NCBI RefSeq assembly: GCF_021043365.1
Contig: NZ_JAJNDU010000001.1
Location: 434,001-498,000, forward strand
Length of the DNA stretch: 64,000 nucleotides
DNA from: Sphingomonas sp. IC-11
Lineage (GTDB): Bacteria; Pseudomonadota; Alphaproteobacteria; Sphingomonadales; Sphingomonadaceae
Reading direction: 5' to 3'
Positions 26,057 through 34,839 of the stretch are shown here, piece after piece. The notes under the pieces are model-generated. The model was not told the DNA's origin, ran no database searches, and was given only the letters and a program-made list of their open reading frames with translations. A program made the translations under genes and the position numbers. Each line of letters opens with the position of its first letter. The stretch's first letter is position 1.

Positions 26057-27538
26057 ATGGGGACACGGGCATTCGATGAGATCATGGGCACCGGCGGCAA
26101 CAGCCGGCCGGAACTGGCAAGCTTGGCCCGTTGGCTCGCCGATACGCCGCCCGACGAACTGCGCCGCCGTCAGGAAGCAGCCGAAGCGACTTTCCGGCAA
26201 CTCGGCATCACGTTCGCGGTCTATGGGGACAATGACGCGAGCGAACGGATCATCCCGTTCGACATTGTCCCGCGCGTCTTCCTCGCCGACGAATGGGCGC
26301 GGCTCTCCGAAGGGCTGGTTCAGCGGGTGGAGGCGATCAACGCCTTCCTCGATGACATCTACGGCGCGCAGGAAATCCTGAAGGCAGGTGTGCTGCCGGA
26401 GGACCTGATCTTCCTCAATCCGCAGTTCCGACCGGAAATCGTCGGCATTCGTCCGCCGCATGGCGTGTGGGCGCACATCTGCGGGATCGATCTGGTGCGC
26501 ACCGGGCCAGATCAGTTCTTTGTGCTGGAGGATAACGCCCGCACGCCCTCCGGGGTCAGCTACATGCTGGAGAACCGCGAGGCGATGGTTCGCCTGTGCC
26601 CGGAATTGTTCGGCCAGTTCCGCGTGGCGGCGGTGGACAGCTATCCCGACCGGCTGCTGGAGACGATGCGATCGGTCAGCCCTCGCGGATGCAGTCAGAA
26701 CCCGACCTGCGTGGTGCTAACCCCGGGTCACTACAATTCTGCCTATTACGAACACAGCTTTCTCGCCGATTCCATGGGCGTCGAACTGGTGGAGGCGGCC
26801 GACCTCGTCGTGGATGACGATGTGGTCTATATGCGCACCATCGCGGGGCGGGTGAAAGTGGACGTCATCTACCGCCGCGTGGATGATGATTTCCTCGATC
26901 CGCTGGTCTTCCGCCCCGATTCCATGTTGGGCGTGCCGGGGCTGATCGCCGCTTATGCCGCGGGCAATGTCGCCATCATCAATGCGCCCGGCAACGGCAT
27001 CGCCGATGACAAGGCGATCTACAGCTACATGCCGGAAATCGTCCGCTTCTATTCGGGCGCAGAGGCGAAGCTGCCCAACGTGGAGACCTGGCGTTGCCGG
27101 GAGCCGGAGGCGCTGCGCTACACGCTCGATCATCTGGAGGAGCTGGTGGTGAAGCTGGTCGACGGATCGGGCGGCTATGGCATGCTTGTCGGTCCCACCG
27201 CATCCAAGAGCGAGATCGCAGCGTTCAGGTCGGTTCTGGAGGCAGAGCCACATCGCTACATCGCGCAGCCGACGCTGGCGCTTTCCACCGTCCCGACGCT
27301 GGTCGACGCGGGCGTTGCACCGCGGCACGTCGATTTTCGCCCCTTCGTACTGACCGGCGCCAAGGGCGTGCAGGTCGTTCCGGGTGGGCTCACCCGCGTG
27401 GCGCTGCGCGAGGGATCGCTGGTCGTAAACTCCTCGCAGGGTGGCGGCACCAAGGACAGTTTCGTCCTGCTGGATGGCGGCAACAGGCAGACCCAGACCA
27501 TGAGCGAGAACGGGATGACGCAGGAGCAGAGCCTGTGA
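26057..27538 (+). CDS. Circularly permuted type 2 ATP-grasp protein (DUF404/DUF407)
   Basis: 493 residues, the full length of the CP_ATPgrasp family. Seen: an N-terminal segment PFDIVPRVFLADEWARLSEG, the acidic motif FFVLEDNARTPSGVSYMLEN, FRPDSMLGVPGLIAAYAAGN, NAPGNGIADDKAIYSYMPEI and, near the end, the glycine-rich VVKLVDGSGGYGMLVGPTAS. ATP-grasp enzymes ligate carboxylates to amines through acyl phosphates, so a peptide-bond-forming role has been predicted for this family (Aravind group analysis of amidoligases). It is the first gene of a conserved triad with an alpha-E protein and a transglutaminase-like protein. The true substrate is not known. Confidence 0.93.
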   Translation: MGTRAFDEIMGTGGNSRPELASLARWLADTPPDELRRRQEAAEATFRQLGITFAVYGDNDASERIIPFDIVPRVFLADEWARLSEGLVQRVEAINAFLDDIYGAQEILKAGVLPEDLIFLNPQFRPEIVGIRPPHGVWAHICGIDLVRTGPDQFFVLEDNARTPSGVSYMLENREAMVRLCPELFGQFRVAAVDSYPDRLLETMRSVSPRGCSQNPTCVVLTPGHYNSAYYEHSFLADSMGVELVEAADLVVDDDVVYMRTIAGRVKVDVIYRRVDDDFLDPLVFRPDSMLGVPGLIAAYAAGNVAIINAPGNGIADDKAIYSYMPEIVRFYSGAEAKLPNVETWRCREPEALRYTLDHLEELVVKLVDGSGGYGMLVGPTASKSEIAAFRSVLEAEPHRYIAQPTLALSTVPTLVDAGVAPRHVDFRPFVLTGAKGVQVVPGGLTRVALREGSLVVNSSQGGGTKDSFVLLDGGNRQTQTMSENGMTQEQSL

Positions 27539-27620
27539 TCGCGTCACTGCTCCCGATTGATACGGCACAGAAGATGGATCGTTCCGCTGGGATCGGCTCG
27601 CTGGTGGTTGGCGCCGGCCA

Positions 27621-28556
27621 ATGCTGAGCCGCACCGCTTCATCGCTCTACTGGCTGGGCCGCTATATCGAGCGCGCCGATTTCATCGCCCGGCTGGTCGA
27701 GGCAACGATCCGCCTCGACGTGCTGTCCGCCCGTCCCGCCGGGGAGGCCGCGTGGCAATCGGCGCTGACGGTGACGGATACGGAAGAGGCGTTTAAGGCA
27801 ACGGGCGCAAGCCTGACGCGGGAGGCCGTGTCGCGGTTCCTGACCAGCGACTCGTCACATCCCGGCTCAATCGTTCGCTGCCTGGACATGGCGCGGATGA
27901 ACGCCCGGGCAGTGCGCACGGCGCTGACGCGTGAATCCTGGTCGGCCATCAACGGCGCCTGGCTGGTATTCGACAAGCGGGTGAGCCGTGGCGATCCCGA
28001 CCGTACGCTCGCCCTGGTCGATGCGGTAAAGGCGGAAACCCGTGGCTTCGAGGGCGCGCTGCACCGGATGCTGCGCAACCAGACCACCTTGTTCATCCGC
28101 CTGGGGCAGGCGACGGAGCGTGTGGACGATACCGCGCGGCTTCTCGACGTGAAATATCACTTGCTTCTGCCGGAGGGCGAGCAGGTCGGGGGCACGGTGG
28201 ATCGCGATCAATGGACCACCATCCTTCAGACCGTATCTGCGGTCACGGCGTACCGTTGGCTCTACAACGACGGTCTGGTGCCGGCGAACGTGATCGATCT
28301 GCTGTTGGCGCGAAGCGAGCTGCCGCGCAGCGTCGCTGGCGCGATCGAGGAGGTGACGGAAGTGCTGACTCAACTCGCCCGGCGTACTGGCACCAACGGC
28401 GAGGCTGACCGCATGGCCCGCAGCCGGCACGCGCGCGCGGCGAAGACCCGAAGTAGCGATGTGATCCTGTCGGGCCTGCACCAGCATCTGCAAGCGCTGA
28501 TCGCCGAAAACGATCAACTGCATGCGGCCATTGCCCGCCAGTTCAAGTTCCACTGA
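27621..28556 (+). CDS. Alpha-E domain protein (DUF403)
   Basis: 311 residues starting MLSRTASSLYWLGRYIERAD, the hallmark of the all-helical alpha-E family, with LVEATIRLDVL, SSHPGSIVRCLDMARMNARA and VDRDQWTTILQTVSAVTAYR. The family is almost always found beside the CP ATP-grasp protein, as here, 82 bp downstream. Its biochemical role is unknown; it may be a structural or substrate-carrying partner. Its stop overlaps the transglutaminase start by one base (TGATG), giving tight translational coupling. Confidence 0.92.
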   Translation: MLSRTASSLYWLGRYIERADFIARLVEATIRLDVLSARPAGEAAWQSALTVTDTEEAFKATGASLTREAVSRFLTSDSSHPGSIVRCLDMARMNARAVRTALTRESWSAINGAWLVFDKRVSRGDPDRTLALVDAVKAETRGFEGALHRMLRNQTTLFIRLGQATERVDDTARLLDVKYHLLLPEGEQVGGTVDRDQWTTILQTVSAVTAYRWLYNDGLVPANVIDLLLARSELPRSVAGAIEEVTEVLTQLARRTGTNGEADRMARSRHARAAKTRSSDVILSGLHQHLQALIAENDQLHAAIARQFKFH

Positions 28557-29353
28557 TGCGGCTGACGATCGACCATCGCACGGTTTATGCGTTCACGGCG
28601 CCGCAGGGCCGCATTGTCCAGCTGTTGCGGATGACGCCGGGCGAAACGCATGACCAGACGGTTGCGGACTGGCATATAGCGGTGGATTGCGATGCCCGAA
28701 TGACCCGGCATCGCGACGGCTTCGGCAATGCGACGACCATGCTGTATTGCGAGGGGGCGATCGAGCGCATCGAGCTGACTGTGTCCGGCGAAGTGGTGAC
28801 CAGCTCCTCCAGCGGTGTTCTGCACGGCGCCGCCGAATTGTTGCCGCCCCGCTTCTTCCTGCGAACCACCCCCACGACGGCGGCGGATCCAGCTCTTACC
28901 GCATTTGCCGAGGAGGAAGGCGGCGGCAGGGACATTGCGGCGCTTCACCGGCTGAATGGTGCCGTGCGCGCGCGCTTCGCTGATGATTGCGGCCGCCCGG
29001 TTTATGGTCGCACCGCGGCCGAGGCATTCGCGCTGAAAGCGCTCACGCCGCGCGACATGGCTCAGGTGTTCATCGCGGCGGCACGTGCGGTGGGCGCGCC
29101 GGCCCGCTACGTCTCCGGTTATTGCGATCTCGCCGGCGATCATCGTCCAACGCCGCACGGTTGGGCCGAAGCATATGTCGCCGATCTCGGCTGGATCGCC
29201 TTCGATCCCTGGCTGGGTCTTTCACCGGAGGAACATCACGTCCGGGTGGCAATTGCGCTTGATGCTGCCGGGGCAGCCCCCGTCGCCGGATCACGTCTTG
29301 GCGAAGGGGTGGAGCGGCTGGAGGTCGACGTCACCGTGCAGAGCGACGACTGA
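28556..29353 (+). CDS. Transglutaminase-like cysteine protease-fold protein
   Basis: 265 residues: an N-terminal beta domain (MRLTIDHRTVYAFTAPQGRI and the family pattern QLLRMTPGETHDQTV) and a transglutaminase-like core (about 140-230). The core keeps RDMAQVFIAAARAVGAPARYVSGY, the His in PHGWAEAYV and the Asp in IAFDPW. The usual catalytic cysteine position of such domains reads as Ala-Gln (RDMAQ, where related proteins have DCA/DFA-like sequence), so peptidase activity is not assured. It is the third gene of the ATP-grasp/alpha-E triad and ends 4 bp from the convergent bpt gene. Confidence 0.88.
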   Translation: MRLTIDHRTVYAFTAPQGRIVQLLRMTPGETHDQTVADWHIAVDCDARMTRHRDGFGNATTMLYCEGAIERIELTVSGEVVTSSSSGVLHGAAELLPPRFFLRTTPTTAADPALTAFAEEEGGGRDIAALHRLNGAVRARFADDCGRPVYGRTAAEAFALKALTPRDMAQVFIAAARAVGAPARYVSGYCDLAGDHRPTPHGWAEAYVADLGWIAFDPWLGLSPEEHHVRVAIALDAAGAAPVAGSRLGEGVERLEVDVTVQSDD

Positions 29354-29357
29354 TCCG

Positions 29358-30131
29358 TCAGGCGAGTTCGCTGGTCTCCGCGATGGGGGCCAGTTCGGCG
29401 TCTTCCATTAGGGTCCAGCCTTGCGGCCCCAGCTTTTCCAGAGGCCGATAGCGCGTCTTGTACGCCATGCGGGCAGCGCCCTTCACCCAATAGCCGAGAT
29501 AGACGTAGGGAAGGCCCGCCGCGCGGGCGCGCAGGATGTGATCAAGGATGATGAGGTTGCCGAGGCCCGCCCGCGCACCCGGCTCCGCGTCGAAGAAGCT
29601 GTAGATCATCGACAGGCCGTCCGCCTGCCGGTCGGTCAGGCATGCGCCGACCAATCGTCCGGGCCGACCATCGACGGTCGGCTCGCGATATTCGACGACC
29701 ACGGAATTGACCGGCGAATGCTCGACCATGTCGGCATAGTCCTGCTCCTCCATGCCCGCCATGCCGCCGCCAGGGTGACGCTGGCCCAGATAGCGCCGCA
29801 GCAGCTGGAACTGCTCGTCCGTCGCCCAGGGGCGGCAGGCAGTAATCTCCAGATCGTCGTTCCGGCGGACCAGCTTGCGCTGAGTCGCATTGGCCTCGAA
29901 ATCGTTGGTGACGACCCGAACGGAGACGCACGCCGTGCAGCCCACGCAGGATGGGCGATAGGCGACCGATTGACTGCGCCGAAAGCCGATGCGGCCCAGC
30001 GCGTCGTTCAGCTCATGGGCGTGCGGCCCGGACAGTTCGGTGAACACCTTCCGCTCCTGCCGGCCGGGCAAGTACGGGCAGGGCGCCGGGCTGGTCACGA
30101 AGAAACGTGGAAAGCGAAAAGGCGCAGTCAC
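29358..30131 (-). CDS. bpt: Aspartate/glutamate leucyltransferase (Bpt; arginyltransferase family)
   Basis: 257 residues. The ATE/Bpt family transfers an amino acid from charged tRNA to the N-terminus of proteins with acidic N-terminal residues, marking them for ClpS/ClpAP under the N-end rule. Seen: [20 protein letters not shown], the conserved cysteine cluster [36 protein letters not shown] and [20 protein letters not shown]. Bacterial members of this length usually use leucyl-tRNA. The gene stands alone and converges on the transglutaminase gene. Confidence 0.93.
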   Translation of the reverse strand: MTAPFRFPRFFVTSPAPCPYLPGRQERKVFTELSGPHAHELNDALGRIGFRRSQSVAYRPSCVGCTACVSVRVVTNDFEANATQRKLVRRNDDLEITACRPWATDEQFQLLRRYLGQRHPGGGMAGMEEQDYADMVEHSPVNSVVVEYREPTVDGRPGRLVGACLTDRQADGLSMIYSFFDAEPGARAGLGNLIILDHILRARAAGLPYVYLGYWVKGAARMAYKTRYRPLEKLGPQGWTLMEDAELAPIAETSELA

Positions 30132-30311
30132 CGCCGGTACATCCCCAGACCGACGCGTTGGTTGATCGCGTCCCGGCCACGAATATGGAACCTGCCTTCA
30201 GCGCTGAAAAGCCGCCGCACAGATGGTTCCGGCGGTTTTCGGGGACTAGCGACTAGTCACGAATTGCCATGCCGCCGGACTGACCCGAATTGGGTCAATC
30301 CGGGCGCGCGG

Positions 30312-31556
30312 TCATGCCAGTTCGATCAGGCGCACCTCGTATCCCGCCGTGTCCAGCGCGGCGAGCAGGCGATCGAGGTGCGCTCGATCCCGCGTTTCGC
30401 ACTCGACATCGAGGCTCAGGCCCTTGGCAGGCAGGTTGGTGAAGATCCGCTGGTGGGCAAGCTCCAGAATGTTGACCCGCTCCTGATCGAAGATCCGAGC
30501 GACATTATAGAGCGCGCCGGGCTGGTCCTGCAGGCGAATGCGCAGCCGCGCGAGCCGCCCGGAGCGGGCGAGATCGCGCAGCAGGACGTTGGCGAGCAGG
30601 CGGGTGTCGATGTTGCCGCCGCACAGCACGATGCCCACCGTCTTGCCGGCGAAACGCTCCTTGTTGGCCAGCACCGCCGCCAAGCCTGCCGCGCCGGCGC
30701 CTTCAACCACGGTTTTCTCGATCTGGAGCAGCAGGCTGACCGATTCCTCCAGGCTGCGTTCGGTGACGAGGACGATGTCGTCCACCAGCGCTTCCACCAT
30801 CTGCGCGGTAAGCCCGCCGGGCTGCTTCACCGCAATACCCTCGGCAAGCGTGTCGCCCGCGCACGGCAGCTCCGTATGGCGCAGCTTGTTGTACATGGAC
30901 GGGAAGAGCTCGGCTTGCACGCCGATCACCTCGATCGGGTGGTTCGCGGCGCGCGCGACGGTCGCCATGCCGGAGATGAGCCCGCCGCCGCCGATCGGGA
31001 CGACCAGCGTGTCCAGCGTCGGCACTTCATCCAGCATCTCGATCGCGACGGTGCCCTGGCCAGCGATGACGCGGGCGTCGTCGAACGGGTGGACGAACGT
31101 GTAGCCGCGCTCCGCCTCCAGCACGCGGGCATGGGCATAGGCTTCGTCATAGGTATAGCCGTGGAGCACCACGGTGGCGCCGTGCCCTTCGGTCTGCACC
31201 ACCTTCACTGTGGGGGTGGTGGTCGGCATCACGATCGTTGCCGGCACGCCCAGGCGGTTTGCGTGATAGGCCAGGCCCTGGGCGTGATTGCCGGCCGAAG
31301 CGGCGATTACGCCGCGCGCCTTGGCATCCGCATCCAGCAGCAGCAGCGTGTTGAGCGCGCCGCGCTCCTTGTAGGCAGCGGTGAACTGCAGGTTCTCGAA
31401 CTTCAGATAAATGGTCGCGCCGGCCAGCGCCGACAGCGTTTTGCTGACCAGCGTCGGGGTGCGCACGATCGAATCACGAATTCGGGCATGAGCGGCACGG
31501 ATGTCGGTGATGTTGACGGGCAGGAGGTCAGTCGTCGGTTGCGCCGCAGTCGCCAT
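30312..31556 (-). CDS. ilvA: Threonine ammonia-lyase (biosynthetic-type, with ACT-like domain)
   Basis: About 414 residues from ATG 31556 (MATAAQPTTDLLPVNITDIR); the upstream frame is REP-like sequence and not coding. A PLP enzyme converting threonine to 2-oxobutanoate and ammonia. The PLP lysine is in QFTAAYKERGALNTLLLL, the phosphate-binding glycine loop in VPIGGGGLISGMATVAR and ASAGNHAQGLAYHA precedes it. A C-terminal ACT-like domain (about 330-414: LRIRLQDQPGALYNVARIFD) probably mediates allosteric control. TdcB-like catabolic forms are an alternative, as the single ACT domain is found in both groups. Confidence 0.92.
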   Translation of the reverse strand: MATAAQPTTDLLPVNITDIRAAHARIRDSIVRTPTLVSKTLSALAGATIYLKFENLQFTAAYKERGALNTLLLLDADAKARGVIAASAGNHAQGLAYHANRLGVPATIVMPTTTPTVKVVQTEGHGATVVLHGYTYDEAYAHARVLEAERGYTFVHPFDDARVIAGQGTVAIEMLDEVPTLDTLVVPIGGGGLISGMATVARAANHPIEVIGVQAELFPSMYNKLRHTELPCAGDTLAEGIAVKQPGGLTAQMVEALVDDIVLVTERSLEESVSLLLQIEKTVVEGAGAAGLAAVLANKERFAGKTVGIVLCGGNIDTRLLANVLLRDLARSGRLARLRIRLQDQPGALYNVARIFDQERVNILELAHQRIFTNLPAKGLSLDVECETRDRAHLDRLLAALDTAGYEVRLIELA

Positions 31557-31585
31557 AAGAAAAGGTCCCAAGCCGCTCGCACGGG

Positions 31586-31650
31586 GCTTGTCGAACAACT
31601 GTCGTTTCTTCGGCGAAGAAGGGCAGGGCTTCGACAGGCTCAGCCCGAAC
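31586..31650. repeat. REP-like repeat units upstream of ilvA
   Basis: The unit at 31628-31650 contains CTTCGACAGGCTCAGCCCGA, identical over 20 bases to the one at 1081-1100. A shorter copy of the core (GCTTGTCGAAC, 31586-31596) lies 31 bp to its left. Read on the minus strand the unit produces a spurious N-terminal extension of ilvA, which is why a later ATG was chosen. Confidence 0.6.
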
Positions 31651-31729
31651 GGGATCATTGATCCAGGTTCGATGACGCGTCCTAGGACCATCTGGCGCCG
31701 CGTGCAAACTGCCCCTATCCGCTTCGACC

Positions 31730-32569
31730 ATGAAGATCGCTTTCATTGGTACGGGCGTGATGGGCGCCCCGATGGCCGCTCATCTGGCGCGGGCGGGCCA
31801 TCACGTCACGGTTTACAATCGTACCAGGGCCAAGGCGGAGGCCACCGGCCTTGCCGTGGCGGACACGCCGGCCGAGGCTGCAAGGGATGCGGATGCGGTG
31901 GTCACGTGCGTCGGCAATGATGCTGATCTTGCCGGCGTCACGCTGGGCGACGCGGGCGCCTTCGCGGTCATGCGCGACGACGCCGTGTTCATCGATCATA
32001 CAACGGTATCCGCGGACATCGCGCGCCAATTGGCTGCCGCCCGGTCGCTCTGCGTCGACGCGCCGGTTTCTGGTGGCCAGGCCGGTGCCGAAAAGGGCCA
32101 ATTGTCGATCATGTGTGGTGCGAGCGAGGCCGCATTTGTCCGCGCACGACCCGTCATGGAGGCCTATGCGGCCAGGATCGTGCACGTCGGCGCGGCTGGC
32201 GCTGGTCAGCAAACCAAGATGGTCAATCAGATCTGCATTGCCGGCGTTCTTCAGGGCCTGTCCGAAGCGGTCCGTTTCGCACAGGCGAGCGCGCTGGATC
32301 TCAACAAGGTGTTCGAGGCGATATCGGGCGGCGCGGCGCAAAGCTGGCAGATGGTGAATCGCTGGCCGACGATGACCACCGATGAGTTCAATTTCGGCTT
32401 CGCGATCGACTGGATGCGCAAGGATCTGGGCCTCGCGCTTGACGAGGCGAAGCGCAACGGATCGACGCTCCCGGTGACGGCACTGGTGGATCAATTCTAT
32501 GCTGAGGTGCAGAAGATGGGCGGTGGCCGGCAGGATACGAGCGCGCTGGTGCGGAGGCTGCCACGATGA
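31730..32569 (+). CDS. NAD(P)-dependent beta-hydroxyacid dehydrogenase (3-hydroxyisobutyrate dehydrogenase family)
   Basis: 279 residues. The nucleotide motif FIGTGVMGAPMAAHLARAGH is at the N-terminus with NRTRAKAE after it (Arg after the second strand suggests NADP). The substrate motif is VDAPVSGGQAGAEKGQLSIM, and the catalytic lysine lies in GAGQQTKMVNQICIAG. Such enzymes oxidise 3-hydroxyisobutyrate, tartronate semialdehyde or related compounds; the substrate here is not readable. It overlaps the following amidohydrolase by 4 bp (ATGA). Confidence 0.92.
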   Translation: MKIAFIGTGVMGAPMAAHLARAGHHVTVYNRTRAKAEATGLAVADTPAEAARDADAVVTCVGNDADLAGVTLGDAGAFAVMRDDAVFIDHTTVSADIARQLAAARSLCVDAPVSGGQAGAEKGQLSIMCGASEAAFVRARPVMEAYAARIVHVGAAGAGQQTKMVNQICIAGVLQGLSEAVRFAQASALDLNKVFEAISGGAAQSWQMVNRWPTMTTDEFNFGFAIDWMRKDLGLALDEAKRNGSTLPVTALVDQFYAEVQKMGGGRQDTSALVRRLPR

Positions 32570-34269
32570 AGCGGGCTCTTCTTCTCGCAACCGCGCTTTT
32601 GGCGTCGCCGGCCACCGCTGACGGCATCGTCGACAACGTCAACGGCATCGCCCCGACGGCTGGCGGGCGGGTGATCAGGTTCAAGGCGGTTTTGATCGAT
32701 CAGGCCGGCAAGGTCACCCGGCTGATCCCTCCCGGCGAGGAGCCGCCGAAGCTCAGTCGTCGCGAACTGAAGAAGAATGCCGGAAAGCCGCTCTACGACT
32801 GGCGTATCGACATGGGCGGCAAGACACTGCTGCCCGGCTTCATCGATGCGCATGGCCATGTCATGGGGCTTGGCTTTGGCGCGCTGTCGCTCGACCTCTC
32901 CGGCGCTCGCTCGTTGAACGAGGCAAAGGCGATGGTAGCCGCCTATGTCCGCGCCAATCCGGATCGCAAGTGGATCACCGGGCGGGGTTGGAACCAGGAA
33001 GCATGGGGGCTTGGTCGCTTCCCGACGGCGGCGGATCTGGATGATGTGGCGCCCGGGCACGCGGTGTGGCTGGAGCGGGCAGACGGTCACGCGGGCTGGG
33101 CGAACAGCATGGCCATGCGCGAAGCCGGGGTGACGTCCGCCACCGCCGCTCCCGCTGGAGGCCGGATCGAAAAGGCAGGCAATGCGCCGGCCGGCGTGTT
33201 TGTCGATGCTGCCATGCAGTTGGTCGAACGCGCCGTGCCGCAGCCGCTTCCCAAGGAGCGGGACGCCGCCTTCCTGGAGGCGCAGCAGAAGCTGCTGGCG
33301 AACGGCATCACCGCGGTTGCCGATATGGGCACCACGGTGGACGACTGGCTGAGCTATCGCCGCATGGCCGACATTGGCGCGCTTCGGGTACGCATCATGA
33401 GCTACGCCGCAGGCGTCGAAACGGCGAGCCGGATCGGCGGCAAGGGGCCGACCCCCTGGCTTTATGGCGACCGTCTGCGCATGGGCGGCGTGAAGATTTA
33501 CCTCGATGGCGCGCTTGGATCCCGCGGTGCCGTGCTGAAGGCGCCTTACGCGGACGCGCCGAATGAGAAGGGTCTGAGCTTCCTCACCGATACGCAGCTC
33601 CAGAACCAGATGAGCCGTGCGGCAATGGATAACTTCCAGCTCGCGGTTCATGCGATTGGCGACAAGGCCAATGCGCAGGTGCTGGACGCCATTCAGGTGC
33701 TGAGCGAGACGTACAACGGTGATCGCCGCTGGCGGATCGAGCACGCCCAGGTGGTCGATCCGGCCGATCTCAAAAGCTTTGGCAAGTTCGGCACCATCGC
33801 GTCGATGCAGCCGACGCACCAGACCGGGGATCGTACAATGGCGGAGGCGCGGCTCGGGCCGACGCGTCTGGCGGGTGCCTATGCATGGAAGTCGGTGCTG
33901 GCGAATGGCGGCAAGCTCGCGTTCGGATCCGACTTTCCCGTAGAGAAGCCTGATCCATGGGATGGCTGGGCAGCGGCATTCACGCGGCAGGACGCGCAGG
34001 GACAGCCGCCAGGTGGCTGGCGCCCCGAGGAAGCGGTGACTCGTGAACAGGCTTGGTGGGCATTTACAGGCGGCGCTGCCTATGCCGGCTTCGCTGAGCA
34101 GAAGTTCGGTAATCTCGCCCCTGGGCAGAAGGCGGACTTCATCATCGTCGACCGCGATCCGTTGGCCGCGGACTCGATGGCGCTGCGGACCATCCGGGTG
34201 GAACAGACCTGGGTGGGTGGTGAAAAGGTGTTTGACCGAGCGGGCGGGGTGAAGGCCCCCGCCAAATAG
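32566..34269 (+). CDS. Secreted metal-dependent amidohydrolase (YtcJ-like)
   Basis: 567 residues with a signal peptide (MKRALLLATALLASPATADG). Metal ligands are visible: HxH in LLPGFIDAHGHVMGLG, the likely carboxylated Lys in GGVKIYLDGALGSRGA, His in LAVHAIGDKAN, His in WRIEHAQVVDP and Asp in LAFGSDFPVEKPDPWDG. This matches the YtcJ / AepA-like amidohydrolase subfamily with unknown natural substrates. It is translationally coupled to the dehydrogenase upstream; whether they share a pathway is inference. Confidence 0.9.
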   Translation: MKRALLLATALLASPATADGIVDNVNGIAPTAGGRVIRFKAVLIDQAGKVTRLIPPGEEPPKLSRRELKKNAGKPLYDWRIDMGGKTLLPGFIDAHGHVMGLGFGALSLDLSGARSLNEAKAMVAAYVRANPDRKWITGRGWNQEAWGLGRFPTAADLDDVAPGHAVWLERADGHAGWANSMAMREAGVTSATAAPAGGRIEKAGNAPAGVFVDAAMQLVERAVPQPLPKERDAAFLEAQQKLLANGITAVADMGTTVDDWLSYRRMADIGALRVRIMSYAAGVETASRIGGKGPTPWLYGDRLRMGGVKIYLDGALGSRGAVLKAPYADAPNEKGLSFLTDTQLQNQMSRAAMDNFQLAVHAIGDKANAQVLDAIQVLSETYNGDRRWRIEHAQVVDPADLKSFGKFGTIASMQPTHQTGDRTMAEARLGPTRLAGAYAWKSVLANGGKLAFGSDFPVEKPDPWDGWAAAFTRQDAQGQPPGGWRPEEAVTREQAWWAFTGGAAYAGFAEQKFGNLAPGQKADFIIVDRDPLAADSMALRTIRVEQTWVGGEKVFDRAGGVKAPAK

Positions 34270-34321
34270 GCGAGGGCCGACCGCGGCCCGCCGCTGCGGG
34301 CTCGCAACCGCCCCCTGAGCG

Positions 34322-34669
34322 TCAGGTAGGCGAGGGCTCGCTGCGCATGTCGCCTCGGTTCGCCGCGAAGCCCGGCGCCGGCCCTGTCGCGGGACGCAGG
34401 GCCTCGCGTTCGGACTCCGGCACCGGCGCGGTTGGATCGGGGCGGAAATGGTCGACCGCGCGATCATTCGGCCCGGGGTGCTTGTCGCCCTCCAGATCGG
34501 GAACGCGGTGCCCGTCTTGGGGCGTGAAGAACCGGTCGAACAAGCCGAAGTGGATCGCGCTGGCGAGGCCGGTGGCGATCGCACCAATGGCCGTTGCGGC
34601 GCCGATCGCGACGTTCCGCTGGCGGTGATCGGCCTTGAAGCGGCCGTTGCTGTCGCGTTTCTGGGTCAT
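34322..34669 (-). CDS. Small hypothetical membrane-spanning protein
   Basis: 115 residues. A basic N-terminus (MTQKRDSNGRFKADHRQRNV) is followed by one hydrophobic segment (about 21-42, AIGAATAIGAIATGLASAIH) and a long polar, proline- and aspartate-rich tail. I recognise no domain. A possible EcfG-type promoter (34678-34703) lies immediately upstream, so it could be a stress protein. No strong ribosome-binding site is seen. It overlaps no other good gene and ends 52 bp from the amidohydrolase. Confidence 0.6.
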   Translation of the reverse strand: MTQKRDSNGRFKADHRQRNVAIGAATAIGAIATGLASAIHFGLFDRFFTPQDGHRVPDLEGDKHPGPNDRAVDHFRPDPTAPVPESEREALRPATGPAPGFAANRGDMRSEPSPT

Positions 34670-34677
34670 GCGCGCTC

Positions 34678-34703
34678 AACACCTTTGGCCGCGCCGTCGT
34701 TCC
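34678..34703 (-). promoter_or_regulatory. Possible EcfG-type promoter upstream of the 115-residue protein gene
   Basis: On the minus strand GGAAC (34703-34699) and TGTT (34681-34678) are 17 bp apart. The GGAAC and GTT parts fit the consensus, but the first base of the -10 does not. The -10 ends only 8 bp before the ATG, which would leave almost no leader, so this is weaker than the csbD promoter. Confidence 0.35.
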
Positions 34704-34839
34704 CAGCATGGCCCGTTCATACCCCGCGCCGGTGGGCTCGCCTGTTACGTGAGCCGATCATCCATCGCGATGTGATCCGCGATGAAAGGCGGCAAGAGAG
34801 GTTCAAATACAGGGCGTTCCCCCCTAGATCGCCGACACG

